64,000 bases of DNA from the NCBI GenBank assembly GCA_030704615.1, contig CM060734.1, positions 51,228,042 through 51,292,041 on the forward strand, written 5' to 3'. The notes beneath the pieces are model-generated. The model was not told the origin of the DNA, did no database searches, and saw only the letters and a list, made by a program, of their open reading frames with translations. Made by a program: the position numbers and the translations under genes. This document shows positions 35,046-46,165 of the stretch, piece after piece. Within the stretch, counting starts at the first letter, position 1, and each line of letters begins with the position of its first letter. This DNA is from Takakia lepidozioides. Taxonomy: Eukaryota > Streptophyta > Takakiopsida > Takakiales > Takakiaceae.

Positions 35046-36831
35046 GACTAGCATCCCCCCTGAGCCAGCAAGACGTTGTCGAGAATGTATCTACCTTTGA
35101 TAAAACCAGCTTGGCCAGTTCGGATGACAGAGGGGAGAAGGGGTTGGAGGCGGAGGGCTAGAGCCTTGGCAATGATTTTGTAAGCGACATTGAGCAGAGT
35201 AATGGGTCTATAGTTTCCAATGTCAGTTTTGTCTACTTTCTTGTGGAGCAAGATAATAACTCCCTGAGACATCTGTCTAGGCATTGCACCCTGCCGTTTG
35301 ATCTCATTGGCCATTTTGAAGTTCACTGTGATTTGTGGCCACATAGCCTTGAAGTACTCAACTGGCATACCATCTAAACCTGGGGTCTTCCCATTACTCA
35401 TCTGATGAAGGGCATCTTCCAATTCCATGGGTGTGAAGACCCCAGACAAGGCCATACCTCCCTCAGTCGACAGTCTATTCGGGGTTGAACGGAGGCAAGA
35501 GTCCAGCAGGGTCGAATAATCTGGGCCTAGCTGGTCTGCCTGGAAGAGGGAGCTGAAGTGGCCAAAGGCCATGGCACATAGCTCTTTGGGATTAGATGAT
35601 TTATTGTCTGCTTGATCAACGTACAGCTCAGGGATATTAGATTGCATGGCTCTTCGAAGCTTAATCTTCTAGAAGAAATACTAAGACATTTTCTCTCCTT
35701 TGGCAGACCAGTTAATCCCAGCTTGTATTTTCATCCTTAGTTCATTTTGCTCATGAAAGAGGCCGAGGTTAGCACGAGCCTCGAGATAGGTTTGGAAGGT
35801 ATGGTCATCACATGATCTAGCCTCTATCTTTGATTGACAGATCCGCAAATATTTTTGCGAGGCCAAGACTTTTTTCTTACGGGATCTCTTTACTTAGGGT
35901 TTGACTTAGCTTGCAAGAGGCCGCCGGTTTGAATTGGAATTTCAAAATGGGGCATTGCATATGGTTACCAGTGCTCCTATAGATTGAGGACGAAAGAGAC
36001 ATTTTGAAGGAGAGAGATGTTGAGCTTGTAGATGCCTCTCCCACAGCGATGGGCATTTGGGAAGGAGAGAGAGGCCTCGATTAAGGCATGGTCGAAGCCC
36101 AGAGCTATGGGCTACTGAGGCAGAATGGAAGCGTTGTTAGTAATGGACATAGAAAAGTAGAATCTGTCAAGGCGAGCCATAGAAAGGTTTTGAAGGTCTC
36201 TATTGTTGGTCCAGGTGAAATGGGGATTGTGACCAAGATGAGGAGCCGGGGGATCTATCTCTGTGAGGCTATGTGTTTGGACGAGAGACAACAAGGAGGC
36301 TTCTTCATCAACATGGAGGGAAGAAGTTGCAGACCCTCTCCTGTCCATGTCAGATTCCACCATGTTGAAATCACCAGCTAGGAGCCAGTTACCAATGGAC
36401 TTTTCAGCGGCCATCCGGGCATTGATCAAGTCCCAGAGGGCCAAACGATCAGGCTTTGAATTAGGGGCATAGATGTTGAGCAAACCAAGGGGTTCCGGGT
36501 CGGATGGGAGGTGGAGAGAGCAGAATTGCACTCTCCCCAGCTCCCAAACTTCTTCTTTAACTAGGAATTGCAAGAGGGAGGGGGAGAGAAGAATCGTCGT
36601 GCCTCCCTTTGAGCCCTCGTAGGAGGGTTTCCATAGAGCTGAAGCAAGAGGCCAGAGGTTGTCAGAAAGGTTTTGAATTTTGTGGGGGTTGAGCTTGTGT
36701 TCCTGCAGGAAGACAATCGCTTCCGAGGGGATAAGGGGTGCTAGCCAAGACCTTAGTTTGATTTTCTTGAGGGCGGTCTGGTCAGAGCTGATTCCCCTTA
36801 TATTCCAAGAAGAAATGCTAACTTGCATCAT
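35046..36831 (-). pseudogene. LINE (L1-type) ORF2: AP endonuclease and start of reverse transcriptase
   Basis: The ORF starts at 36831 with SISSWNIRG, the first AP-endonuclease motif, then FLQEHKLNP, NIYAPNSKPDR, LLAGDFNMVES and HFTWTNNRDLQNLSMARLDRFY. After several in-frame stops it continues through INWSAKGEKMS and ELEDALHQMSNGKTPGLDGMP to the RT block ISNYRPI-like DIGNYRPITLLNVAYKIIAK and GQAGFIKGRYILDN. The sequence is then cut off near 35,046, so the RT palm (YADD) and C-terminus are absent. The enzyme nicks the target and copies LINE RNA there. Two TAG codons at about 35,675-35,690 are C-to-T compatible. Confidence 0.9.
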
Positions 36832-37195
36832 GAGGGTGAGTCAGGCTGAGCGGGGAGGACTCAAATGATGGCCTGTCGGAGGGAAAGTGGAATTTAGTTC
36901 TCTTGTCGGAGGGCAACAGTGAGGGAAGCCAACAGTGGTCATTGGGGGCTTCATCAACCGAACTAGAGAGCTCAATCGTCATTAGGAGAGTGGCTTTGTT
37001 GTTTAGATAAAAATTGTTATCACCCGGAAGAGGCTGGAATCTAGAACCTGGCATCCATTTGTTGTGAATTACTTGGGTCTCCCCGAGGGTTGCATGAAGA
37101 AGTCAGAAATGAGAATGAGTTTCAGGGATGTGGATGTATTGCAGGGTAGAGGGCCAGAGGCTGTGCCAAAGTACATGGAGAAGTCCCCATCTGAG
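36818..37195 (-). pseudogene. LINE ORF1 3' end, separated from the rest by the gypsy insertion
   Basis: The minus-strand frame 37054-36818 ends just past the ORF2 start at 36831, as expected for the ORF1/ORF2 junction of an L1-type element. The remainder of ORF1 is found at 48,334-50,169, on the far side of the plus-strand gypsy element. The composition (Ser/Pro-rich, no fold) matches an ORF1 tail. Confidence 0.6.
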
Positions 37196-37522
37196 TGTCA
37201 AGTTATTTTACCACTAGTGTGAAACTAGCTAGGAAATAGCTAGCTTTTACATATTGACATTTGGGATTGGCCCAAGTGTCAATCCAGGGGTCAAGGCAGA
37301 TTTAGGCCCTGGAGTGGTTATCTTCACGGCAAACGCGGGAGGCTCATCTTTCTCGAGTTGAGCCACACCGCGCCTAGCTATGGCGCCATAGTGTGGATTC
37401 CCCATGGCGTGGGGTGCACTTGGCTTGACTTGTATTTGAGTGATGCGGTTACATATGCATGAGTTTATGCTTCAGCTTTGTGAGCTCGCATGAGCTTGTG
37501 CTTGTATTCTTCTTCTTTATCA
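37196..37522 (+). repeat. 5' terminal direct repeat of element 2
   Basis: Starts TGTCAAGTTATTTTACCAC and ends TTCTTCTTTATCA. It repeats at 47819-48145 with about ten substitutions and no indels that I see. No obvious tRNA-type primer site follows; the next bases are CTCGAGAAAGATG. Confidence 0.92.
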
Positions 37523-38092
37523 CTCGAGAAAGATGAACTCGTATATGTGAGTGCCAGATACGAGTTAGTTGTAGCACTTGTGGTTTTTGCTTGAGAATGA
37601 GAGAAACCAAGTTGTTATGCAAAGAGCACCGTGGAGCTCTTGGTTGTTAGAAGCGGAGGCAATGTGGGTTACGAGGTGGTAGACCTTGGCATTCGATCTT
37701 CAGCTTCAGAGATGAAAGCACCATGCTGCAGGATTGCAAGACCAAGTGAAAGGGCTGATTTGGCTTGGGGCAAATCAGTGCACTTTGTGGAGTATGTTGA
37801 GATTGGGTTTCAATCTCGAGCTTCAGCATTGAGAGGGCTCTTGTCATGGCAAGAGCAGGGCTAGAACATGAGCTAAGAGGTGCGGCAAGGCCATGGAATG
37901 TGCACCTAGGGTTTCAGAGCTTGGAAGAAGAGCTCTTGCATCACAAGAGGAGTGTCTTGTGGCTGGAAATGTAAGCCTTAGGGTTTCAGGAGCTTGGCAA
38001 GGGCCGTGGAGTGCTTAGTCTTATCTTAGAGAGCATCAAGGAGCTAAGGAGCCAAGATAGGGGGTTGATACCTCTTGTGTGAAGAGGTTGCA

Positions 38093-38490
38093 TGTGTGGA
38101 GCATGTATTCAGCTCATTGAAGCTTCCATCTTCAAGCTTGGAGGACAAGCAAGGAAGAGGGAAGGGCTGACTTCCCTTATGTGAGAGCAATGCATGTGTG
38201 GAGCATGCTTTCAGCCTGTTGAAGGCTTGTACTTTCAGGTTTGGGAGTGCAAGAAAAGAAGGAAGGGGCTGGTTTCCCTGTAGGGCATGTGTGGAGCATG
38301 CTTCCAGCCCGCTGAAGCGTGTATTTTCAGGTTGGTGGGTGCAAGAAAGAAAGCAAAGGGGCTGATTCTCTGGTGGTGAGAGTGGGGCATGTGTGGAGCA
38401 TGCCTTCAGTCCCATGGGCTTTTGTTTTCAAGCTTTAGAGAACTAGAAGAGAAGGTTAAGGGGCTGATCTGCTCTTATGTGACAGCCTGA
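38093..38490 (+). repeat. Tandem repeat of about 100 bp, four copies
   Basis: The word TGTGTGGAGCATG recurs at 38093, 38195, 38288 and 38390 (spacing 102, 93 and 102 bp). Each is followed by a shared pattern (TTCAGCC...GAAGCTT...TTCAGG...GCAAG...GGGGCTGA). A more diverged copy can be seen near 37,790-37,900. Confidence 0.8.
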
Positions 38491-38904
38491 CACTTGTAGA
38501 GCGTGTTCTGAGTTGGGTTTCAACCTCAAGCCTTTATAGAGCATGGCTCTTGAAGTGGCAGGTGTAGGGGGCTGGAATAGGCTCTAAGACAGATGTTATG
38601 GCCAAGGGAAACGCTTGAATGAGTGCTCACAAGGGCTGGAAACCAGAAAGGCTTGGTTGTTTGTCATTGAGTTTAGTGGCGTGTTTGGGGAGCCTAAGTG
38701 AGAAAGAAGGCTTGGTTTGTGGCAACCATCTTCCTCATCGCTTAGGGCTACTATTGGTGGTGTGTGGGAGCCGAAAGAGCAAGAATACCTTGCTGATTTC
38801 TTCACAGCCGCCATAGCTCGGTGCAAAGAAGCCTAGAGTCCAAGAGACACAAACCCTAGCTTGGCGTGGCTAAACCCCTTGGAGAAATGGCTAAACTGTC
38901 ATGA

Positions 38905-39480
38905 GTGGCTTGTGGGGCTGTGACGGGTTGTGACAGGCTGTGATGGGCTGTGACAGGCTGTGCCATGTGGGCTGTGGGGCTGTGACGGGTTGTGAGGGGC
39001 TATGACAGGCTGTGCCATGTGGGCTGTGGGGCTGTGAGGGGCTGTGACAGGCTGTGCCCTGTGCCCTGTGGGGCTGTGAGGGGCTGTGACAGGCTGTGCC
39101 CTGTGGCCTGTGGGGCTGTGACGGACTGTGAGGGGTTGTGGCCTTTGGGGCTGTGACCCCTGTGACCTGTGTAGGGCTATGACAGGCTGTGCCATGTGGC
39201 ATGTGGGGCTGTGATGGGCTGTGAGGGGCTGTGACAGGCTGTGGCCTTTGGGGCTGTGACCTTGTGACCTTTGTAGGGCTGTGACAGGCTGTGCCTGTGG
39301 CCTTTGGGGTTGTGATGGGCTGTGATAGGCTGTGATAGGCTGTGATATGTGGCCTTTGGGGTTGTGATGGGTTGTGGCCTGTGTGGGGCTGTGACGGCTG
39401 TGACCAGTGATCTGTGTGGGCTGTGCTGGTCTGTGGTGGCCCGTGTTGACCTGTGGACGGCCTGTGCTGACTCGTGGAGG
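38905..39480 (+). repeat. GGCTGTGA minisatellite, array 3
   Basis: Units such as GGGGCTGTGACAGGCTGTGC with CCATGTGGGC or CCTGTGGCC spacers are repeated through about 575 bp in the leader of element 2. The core matches the arrays in element 1. The minus strand is open in two frames purely because the unit lacks stops. Confidence 0.9.
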
Positions 39481-40352
39481 CACTGGTGGACTGCCTAAGG
39501 ACTGGCATGTGGTCTTGAAGGCCGAATTTTGAAGCTCGTGGAGGGCGGTTTGAGGAGTATCTTCATGATATTCCCATGGTCATGCAAGTGAGGGAAGAGA
39601 GGAGAGGAAGAGTGTTGGGATGAGGGCATGCTGGGGGTTAGGCATTGCTTTAGCTTCTCTTCCTCGTAGTTTCCACCCTCTCATTAGGCCAAGACCTTTC
39701 CGTAGGTGGAGGCAAGAGTCAGTCCGGGTTTGGGCTGGGGTGTCCTTACAGGAGCAACACCGTGGAGTTGTTTTTGATGTGGGGGAGTTGTCGTTCTGAT
39801 TTCTTGTGTTTAGATCCCCTCCATACCTGCATGCTTGACTGTGCACCATGCTAGTTTTATGTGGGCGCTTGTTTTTATAGGTGATTGGTCCGGATTTGAT
39901 CACCGGCCAGTCCTAGAGCATGCTGTCGATGGTGAGGTTGGAGGTGATGACCGGCCAACCATAGGAGTGCTTGCGGTGGATGCAGGTACAAGTGTAGACT
40001 ATGTTAGGAGCTTAGTATTCCAAACCATAAGCCGCAACAGGTTCTCTACCCGGTTACCTGGTGGAGAGGGGGGTAGGGACATGTTCATGACCGGTTGAGT
40101 GTCAACACGGAGGTGCCACTAGTTGCTGGGGACAGTGCCAGTTCGAGCACTAGCGATACTAGTGGGTACACGAGACGAGGTGTGCGGTTTAGGCCACCTT
40201 CACTTCCTGTGTCTTCTACGGAAGGTTCTGATTCGGATTGTGAATCAAGAGGACTCATACCGGCGGTGCAAGTTGTTTCCTTGCCATTGTTGTGGGACAC
40301 AATGGAGGAGATGTATTGAGCTACCAAGGGGCCACGAAGGTACTCTGGGGCG

Positions 40353-41738
40353 GTGGGCACCATCGAGTTGGATGATTTTATCCAAGAATTTGATAGTTGG
40401 TGTGATTTGCAGCAAATGCGCAATCCACAACTATTTACGCCTTTCATGGCATGGAAGGGGCTATTTCAGCACCTTGAGGGGCCGCCTATGGATGATTACC
40501 ATGAGTTCAGGCGGGGGCATGAGGTTGAGATCGAGGAGTGGAGGATGTACTGGTCACCCGACTATGTCTCCATCACTAGGGGCACTAGAGCCACGATGGC
40601 AGTGGCTACACCTGCCGCTGCACCGGCAGCTTCAGCAAGCAGCAGTGGGACTGGTGGTACCGTAACTACGACATCCACCCAAGCTACTACCGCACCAGCA
40701 CCAGTACCCGTGCCTGCCTTCAACCCTGTTGTGGAGTTCTTCGAAGAGTTGAGAGAGAATTACCAAGGGGTGAAGACAGAGAAGTTGCGGAGCTTGTAAG
40801 AGTTCCAACGGAAGCCGACCGAGAGCTTGAGGGAGGCTTTCACTCGCATGAGGCGCTTGATAAATGTAACCCAAGGGGTTACGGAAGCTCAGGCAGTCCA
40901 ATTCTGGTATGGGATATTGGACAAGGAGCTGAGGAGAAGGGTGCGGGATGCAACTCTCCTACAAGCGGCCCAACCCACCTTAGCAAATGTGTTTTTGCTG
41001 GCAGAGCGGATAGAGCTCAACATGGTGGAGGAACGAGTGGTCATGGTGGGATTTGCTAAGGAGACACCACGGGGTAGTGGTGCTCCTAGCCAACCACTAC
41101 CTCAACGTGCTCAATGCAACAAGGGGGCTCGGGTGAAGCTCAGGGAAGGGCAGAGAGGACCTCAGATGCAGGGGTCTCTCCCTCCATTTACTGGCCAACA
41201 ACGGGCGGATGTGGTGTGCTGGACATGTAGAGGACCCCATGTCAAGAAGGATTGCCCAGAGGGAGGCAAAGGGCCGACACATGCACAGCCTGCACAGTTG
41301 CAGTGTGGGCATTGTGGCAAGTACGGGCATAGAGAAGCCCAGTGCCATGGTTTGCATCCTGAGTTGCGCCCAGGCCAGTTCCAAGGGAACAATGGTGGCC
41401 GGGGGCGAGGTGGAGCAACCCAGAGAGGACAAGGTGGCCAGGCACGAGGTGCAGGCCAAGGGCAAGCTCAACATGGCCAAAGACGCGGAGGTCAGGGTGG
41501 TGACCAAGGCATGGCCAACCGGCTTTAGCAGCTAGAGCAGAGGCTCGCTGCCATGGCCATAGCTCAGGTGGTACCGGCTCCAAGGCCGGATGGTCCACCT
41601 CTTGCTCCTGAAGGAGGAGACTTGGGAGGCATAGGATTCATGTGCGGGGCAACACTACCACTAGTGAGGGGTGCCACTACCACTACCACTATGTGCGGGG
41701 CAGGACTACCACTAGTGCAAGTGGAGTGAGCTGCGGCA
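40353..41738 (+). pseudogene. Gag of element 2, capsid-like plus two zinc knuckles
   Basis: In one frame, interrupted by TAA (40797), TAG (41526) and TGA (41727). The capsid part shows FIQEFDSWCDLQQ, FTPFMAWKGLFQHLEG and, after the first stop, RRLINVTQGVTEAQAVQFW. Two knuckles follow: CWTCRGPHVKKDC and CGHCGKYGHREAQC. A Gly/Arg/Gln-rich tail (GGRGRGGATQRGQGG) is typical of nucleocapsid. All three stops are one C-to-T step from CAA, CAG and CGA. Confidence 0.88.
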
Positions 41739-43049
41739 GTGACTCGAGGAGCAGCACGAGTTCCTGAGCCACAAGGTGCGGAGGTGGAGTTGGATCCACA
41801 GCGTGGGGAGGCAAGCCGTCAGGCCAGGCTTCCTCAGTCATTCACATTGGCGGAGACAGTGTCGATGCCGTCCATGGCACCTAGTTCTTGCCCGACTGTT
41901 ACCGAGGCGGAAGTTACTATGCCATTGGGGAGAGCTACACGGGCAGCACCACTACCTAGTGTTGCCAAGGCTACGACAGCTAGTGTGCTATTGGGGGCGG
42001 CCACAGCTGTGTGCCAGGCTCCATTGTTCTCGGCTACCATGATTGCGACGCCAGGGGTAAGACCAGCTGAGGTGTTCAGGCTGGCAGCTACACTCTGTGA
42101 GAGTGGGGAGATTACTTCATCTTCTGCGGAGATAGTGGGAGGTGTAGTGCTGGAGGGATCCTCGGATGTGAGGGTCAAGACTGCCACGGCGGCGCCATGG
42201 CAAGCTGCAGCTGCTAGGTTGATGGAGCTGCCAGCTAGGCCAGCCATTGAGCGCGCAATGGTGACACCTGGAGTTGTCAGGTTAGACAACCAGGATGACA
42301 TTTTCTGTTTGAGTGGACCGGCAGGCAAGAGATACCGGCCACTGTGGGTCTTGTTGGACTCAGGAGCTCAGCCATTGATGCTGGGCAGAGCTGCTATTGC
42401 AGGCTTGGGCCTCACGGAGGCGGATATGGAGCCTTGTCCTTTCCAGATACAGACGTCTCTGGGAGGATCGGAGCAGGCTTGGGGCATGACACGGCGTGAG
42501 TTGGCTATCAGACTACGGCCCGATCACCCTACAGATGGCTCAGTGATGCGAGCCAAGGCCATTGTAACAGACGCGATCTCATACGATGTCCTGGTTGGTG
42601 GGGCAATGTTGTACCCCATGGGCTTCACCCTGGATTTTTGGGAGGAGTTAGCTTCCTATAGGCCTGGATGGCAGTCAGGGGAGGGTCGGCGTGTGCAGCT
42701 CCCTGTGACGTTCATAGGAAGCAAGATGCCGATACTAGCAGCATTCACAACGGCAGTGAGTTGGCCTGGAGAGTTGCTTGAGGGCAACGCTCATTCAGAG
42801 GATGTGCCACCTCCGGGAGAGCAGGATGACATGTATGGTATGGCGGAGTTGCCTACCATGGTTGCTCAGACTCCATTATGGGGCACGATCAAGGATTTGC
42901 AACGGGATGCTGATCGACGGGTGCAACAAGCCTGGGTGGAGGCTTTTGTACCGTCAGGAGAGGAGGAGAGTGCGGGGATTGCACCAGAACCACCTCAGTT
43001 GTCTCCATTGGACACCACACCTATTATGTGGCAGTATCCGGATGAAGGC
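41739..43049 (+). pseudogene. Linker and aspartic protease of element 2
   Basis: An Ala/Thr/Pro-rich linker (about 41,739-42,290) leads into a retropepsin-like domain. LWVLLDSGAQPLMLGRAA at about 42,335-42,390 has the catalytic D-S-G-A. SYDVLVGGAMLYPMGFTLDF near 42,575-42,640 is the flap/second hydrophobic strand, matching the IxGxD-type end of such proteases. It would cleave the polyprotein. The domain is in frame with Gag and with the methyltransferase that follows. Confidence 0.8.
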
Positions 43050-43946
43050 ATTTGTCTTCTGGACTTGTTTGGTGGGATCAGCACCGGATTGGCTGCTGTG
43101 TTACAGGCAGATGTACGAGTTCGGCGTTACCTGTATGTGGAGAGGGATAAGACTGCACAACGCGTTTCACTTCGCCATGTTGCTCGGTTGGTGCAGCGGT
43201 ACCCTGAGTTGTTGCCGGTGTCTGCAGTTCGTGGATATCATTAGGCCTTGCCAGCAGACATTTCGTTGCTAGGGGCGCAGGATTTGGAGCGGGTTGGCTC
43301 CATTGATCTGGTAGTGGTAGGTTGGCCCTGCCAAGGGCATTCATCAGCCGGACATGACAATGGATTGCGAGACTCGAGGTCGGGTCTGTTTTGGGAGATG
43401 GTGTGGGTTTTGCGCCACTTCCAGCTTCATCAAGCTGTATCTCCAGCATACATCTTGGAGAATGTGCCACTAATGGGCGATTCTCGGGCCAGGGTGATGG
43501 CTAGTGTGCAACAAGTCTGGTCATGGCTTAGGTCAGCAGTGTTGCTAGATGTAGCTATAGTGGGGTCACGGGCTCATCGTCCACGGCTATGGTGGACTAA
43601 CTTAATGCCACCCGCACTGCTCAAGTGTGCATTTGATGGGGTGCAATGGCCAACACATCTCACAGTGGATAACATTCTAGACATAGGGAGGTAGTCTCAG
43701 CGTGTGAGACACGATGACCGTTCGCCTTTGGTAGTGGTCAACAAGGTGGGTCAACCACGAGTAGCATTACCTACATTGCTCAGCTTCCCAGGATCGCATG
43801 CTTTCCGGGATAGTGGACCTGGCCTCCTGCGGGATGCTCAATTGCAGCAGTTAGTGAAGCCTAATGCTGACGAGCGTGAGCGGGCAATGGGTTTTACCAC
43901 TGGTACCACGGCGGTGTTGTCTCTTTCTGAGGCATCACGTCGTTAG
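43050..43946 (+). pseudogene. C5-cytosine DNA methyltransferase domain inside the retrotransposon polyprotein
   Basis: This domain transfers a methyl group from S-adenosylmethionine to cytosine C5. Motif I is LLDLFGGISTGLAAV (about 43,056), motif II LYVERDK, motif IV VVVGWPCQGHSS with the catalytic Cys of PCQ (about 43,320), motif VI AYILENVP (about 43,450), motif VIII AHRPRLWW (about 43,575; usual Q-x-R-x-R is H-R-P-R), and NADERERAMGFTTG (about 43,870) fits motifs IX-X. The short spacing before motif X means a small or DNMT3/DRM-like target recognition region; subfamily is not decided. It sits between protease and RT in the same frame. TAG codons at 43242, 43692 and 43944 interrupt it. Confidence 0.88.
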
Positions 43947-46165
43947 GTGTTGGGGCAAGCAATGGATCTCAATTGCTTGACCTGGATTATCAGCTTGGCT
44001 ATGGCTGAGCAACGCAGAGTGTGGAGTACACTTCCTTCGATGGTCTCTCTGCCTACCGAGACGGTACAGGTAGTGAGTGGGGGCGAGCATGTGAGGACCA
44101 CGGGGTGCAAGCATCCATGGCACACGTGGGAGGTGCTCGAGGTTCAGAGGGAGTTGGCAGCCAAGGTGGCGGTGATAGATGAGGTTGGGGATTTTTCTCG
44201 GGTGGAGGAAGTCCTTGAGGATGAGATGATGGGGCAGGATGAGGCCTTGTCACTTACTGAGCAGGTAGGGAGTACTGCTCAAGAGGTTACAACATAGTAA
44301 CCACTGGACGCGTCCTCTACCTCTAAGCCCACTGGACTTAAGGTTGCAGTTATGGAGGACAATTGGGAGCCTGACATTGGACCCATTGTAACCGGAGGAG
44401 AGAGACGACGTATACGGCGGTTCCTGAGGGCTTACAGGAATTGCTTTGCCTTCAGTTTGAAGAACTTGGGAGCACTGAAAGGTCAAGAGATCCGTATTGA
44501 GTTGGCCACTGACACGCCAATCTTTCGGAGACCCTATAGATACAGTGACATGGAGAGGTCTTTGATTCAGATGAGGACTCAAGATCTCTGGGAGGCAGGT
44601 TTGGTGGAGCTCTCTGGTGGAAAGTATGCTTCAGCCACAGTGATGCCAGCCAAGAAGGATGTCTATGGCAATTGGACGGAGAGACGTATGTGCGGTGATT
44701 ACCGGCCTGTAAATCGTCAAACCAAGTCCGATAAGTATGCCATGCCAACACCAGAGGAGATCTTTGATGCCATCGGGCATGCTAAGGTATTTAGTACTTT
44801 GGATTTACGATCTGGATATCACCAGTTGTCAATCAAGGAGGTGGACAAGCAGAAGACGACATTCTGGGGGATCAATGAGCACGACAAGGATTCCTATATC
44901 AGTGGCGGTTCTTACCATTTGGGCTTAAGAATGCTCTTGCAGAGTTTCAGAGAGTCATGGATAGGATTCTAGCAGGGGTGGACTTTGCTCGGTGCTACAT
45001 AGATGACATCATCATCTTTAGTGTTACGGTGGAGGAGCATGAGAGATACCTTCAGGTGGTATTGGAGCGCTTGAGAGCGCACGGATTGAAGTTGCATCTG
45101 GGGAAGTGCAAGTTTTTCCACAACCAGATTGAGTATCTGGGTCACATGATATATCCTGGAGGATTGGGGGTACAACAAACTAAGGTAGAGGCCATTGTAC
45201 AAATTCCACGCCCCACGGATGTGAGCCGAGTTCGAGCTTTCATGGGGTTGGCAAACTATTATAGACGGTTTGTCAAGGGATTTAGTCCCATTGCAAAGGC
45301 TCTAACCAAGCTGACCAAGGTGGACCAGGAGTGGCAGTGGGAAGATGAGCAGGAACGAGCTTTTCAAGAGCTCAAGGCGAGGTTGACCTCGGCGCCTATC
45401 CTGAGACGACCTATCAGGGGGCGTCCTTTTCAGTTGCATACGGATTGGAGCATGCTGGGGCTTGGAGCGGTGCTCACACAGGTGGATGATGAGGGAAGAG
45501 AGTTCGTAGTGGCTTATGCTAGACGCTCGAACAACGCTGCAGAGACTAAGTACAACTCATATGAGGGAGAGTGCTTAGCTGCAGTGTGGGCCGTGGCACA
45601 CTTCTGGTGCTATCTATACGACAATCTTTTCACCCTTGTCACGGATCACCAGCCACTCAAGTGGTTGATGGAGTCAGACAAGCTTACGGGGAAGCTTGCA
45701 CGGTGGGCACTCATACTCCAGGAGTATGACTTTCAGGTTGTGCATCGACCGGGTTTGGTCAATCGGGATGCGGATGGATTGAGTCGCAATCCATGCACGA
45801 GCCAGCAGGATGACACTGGAGCTCGGTGGCATGGTGAGACAGACGAGGAGATGGTGCCGGGATGGCACGCATCTGCATTTTTGTGTATCTTGGCATCGGG
45901 AGGTCAGGTTGGACCTACAACAGGCATGACTATAGACGGAGTGTCTGAGGACCCTGATGCTAGTGATGAGCCAGGTGGTGCCAGAGATATACATGAGGAT
46001 TCGGCTGTGTTGGACTACCTCCGTACGGGAGACACGGCAACCACTGTGACTGCCAGGGAGAGGGATCGGATCCTGCAACGAGCCAAGAGGTTCAAGTGGG
46101 AGGGGATACACCTACTTCGAGTGTGGGAGGATGGTCGGGTGAGGATTGTGCCTCACCCCACATAG
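43947..46165 (+). pseudogene. Reverse transcriptase and RNase H of element 2
   Basis: After a short linker and tandem stops at 44295-44300, the RT shows KGQEIRIELATDTPIF, RRMCGDYRPVNRQTKSDKYAMP, VFSTLDLRSGYHQL (first aspartate) and, past a frameshift near 44,900, ARCYIDDIIIFS-type CYIDDIIIFS (polymerase box YxDD). GLKLHLGKCKFF and RAFMGLANYYRRFVKGF follow. RNase H starts at QLHTDWSMLGLGAVLTQ with SYEGECLAAVWAVAHFW and LVTDHQPLKWLM, ending VNRDADGLSR. The frame stops at TAG 46163, in front of integrase. Confidence 0.93.

Larger units (their letters stand above)
37523..40352 (+). other. Long leader of element 2
   Basis: This 2.8-kb interval between the terminal repeat and Gag has no convincing ORF. 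It is built largely of tandem arrays (100-bp units at 38,093-38,490 and the GGCTGTGA minisatellite at 38,905-39,480). The stretch 39,500-40,350 is not recognised; it may include a short degenerate upstream reading frame. Confidence 0.5.

Noticed and set aside
38891-39508. Two long minus-strand ORFs of about 200 codons
   Set aside because: They are translations of the GGCTGTGA minisatellite; the repeat simply lacks stops in those frames.
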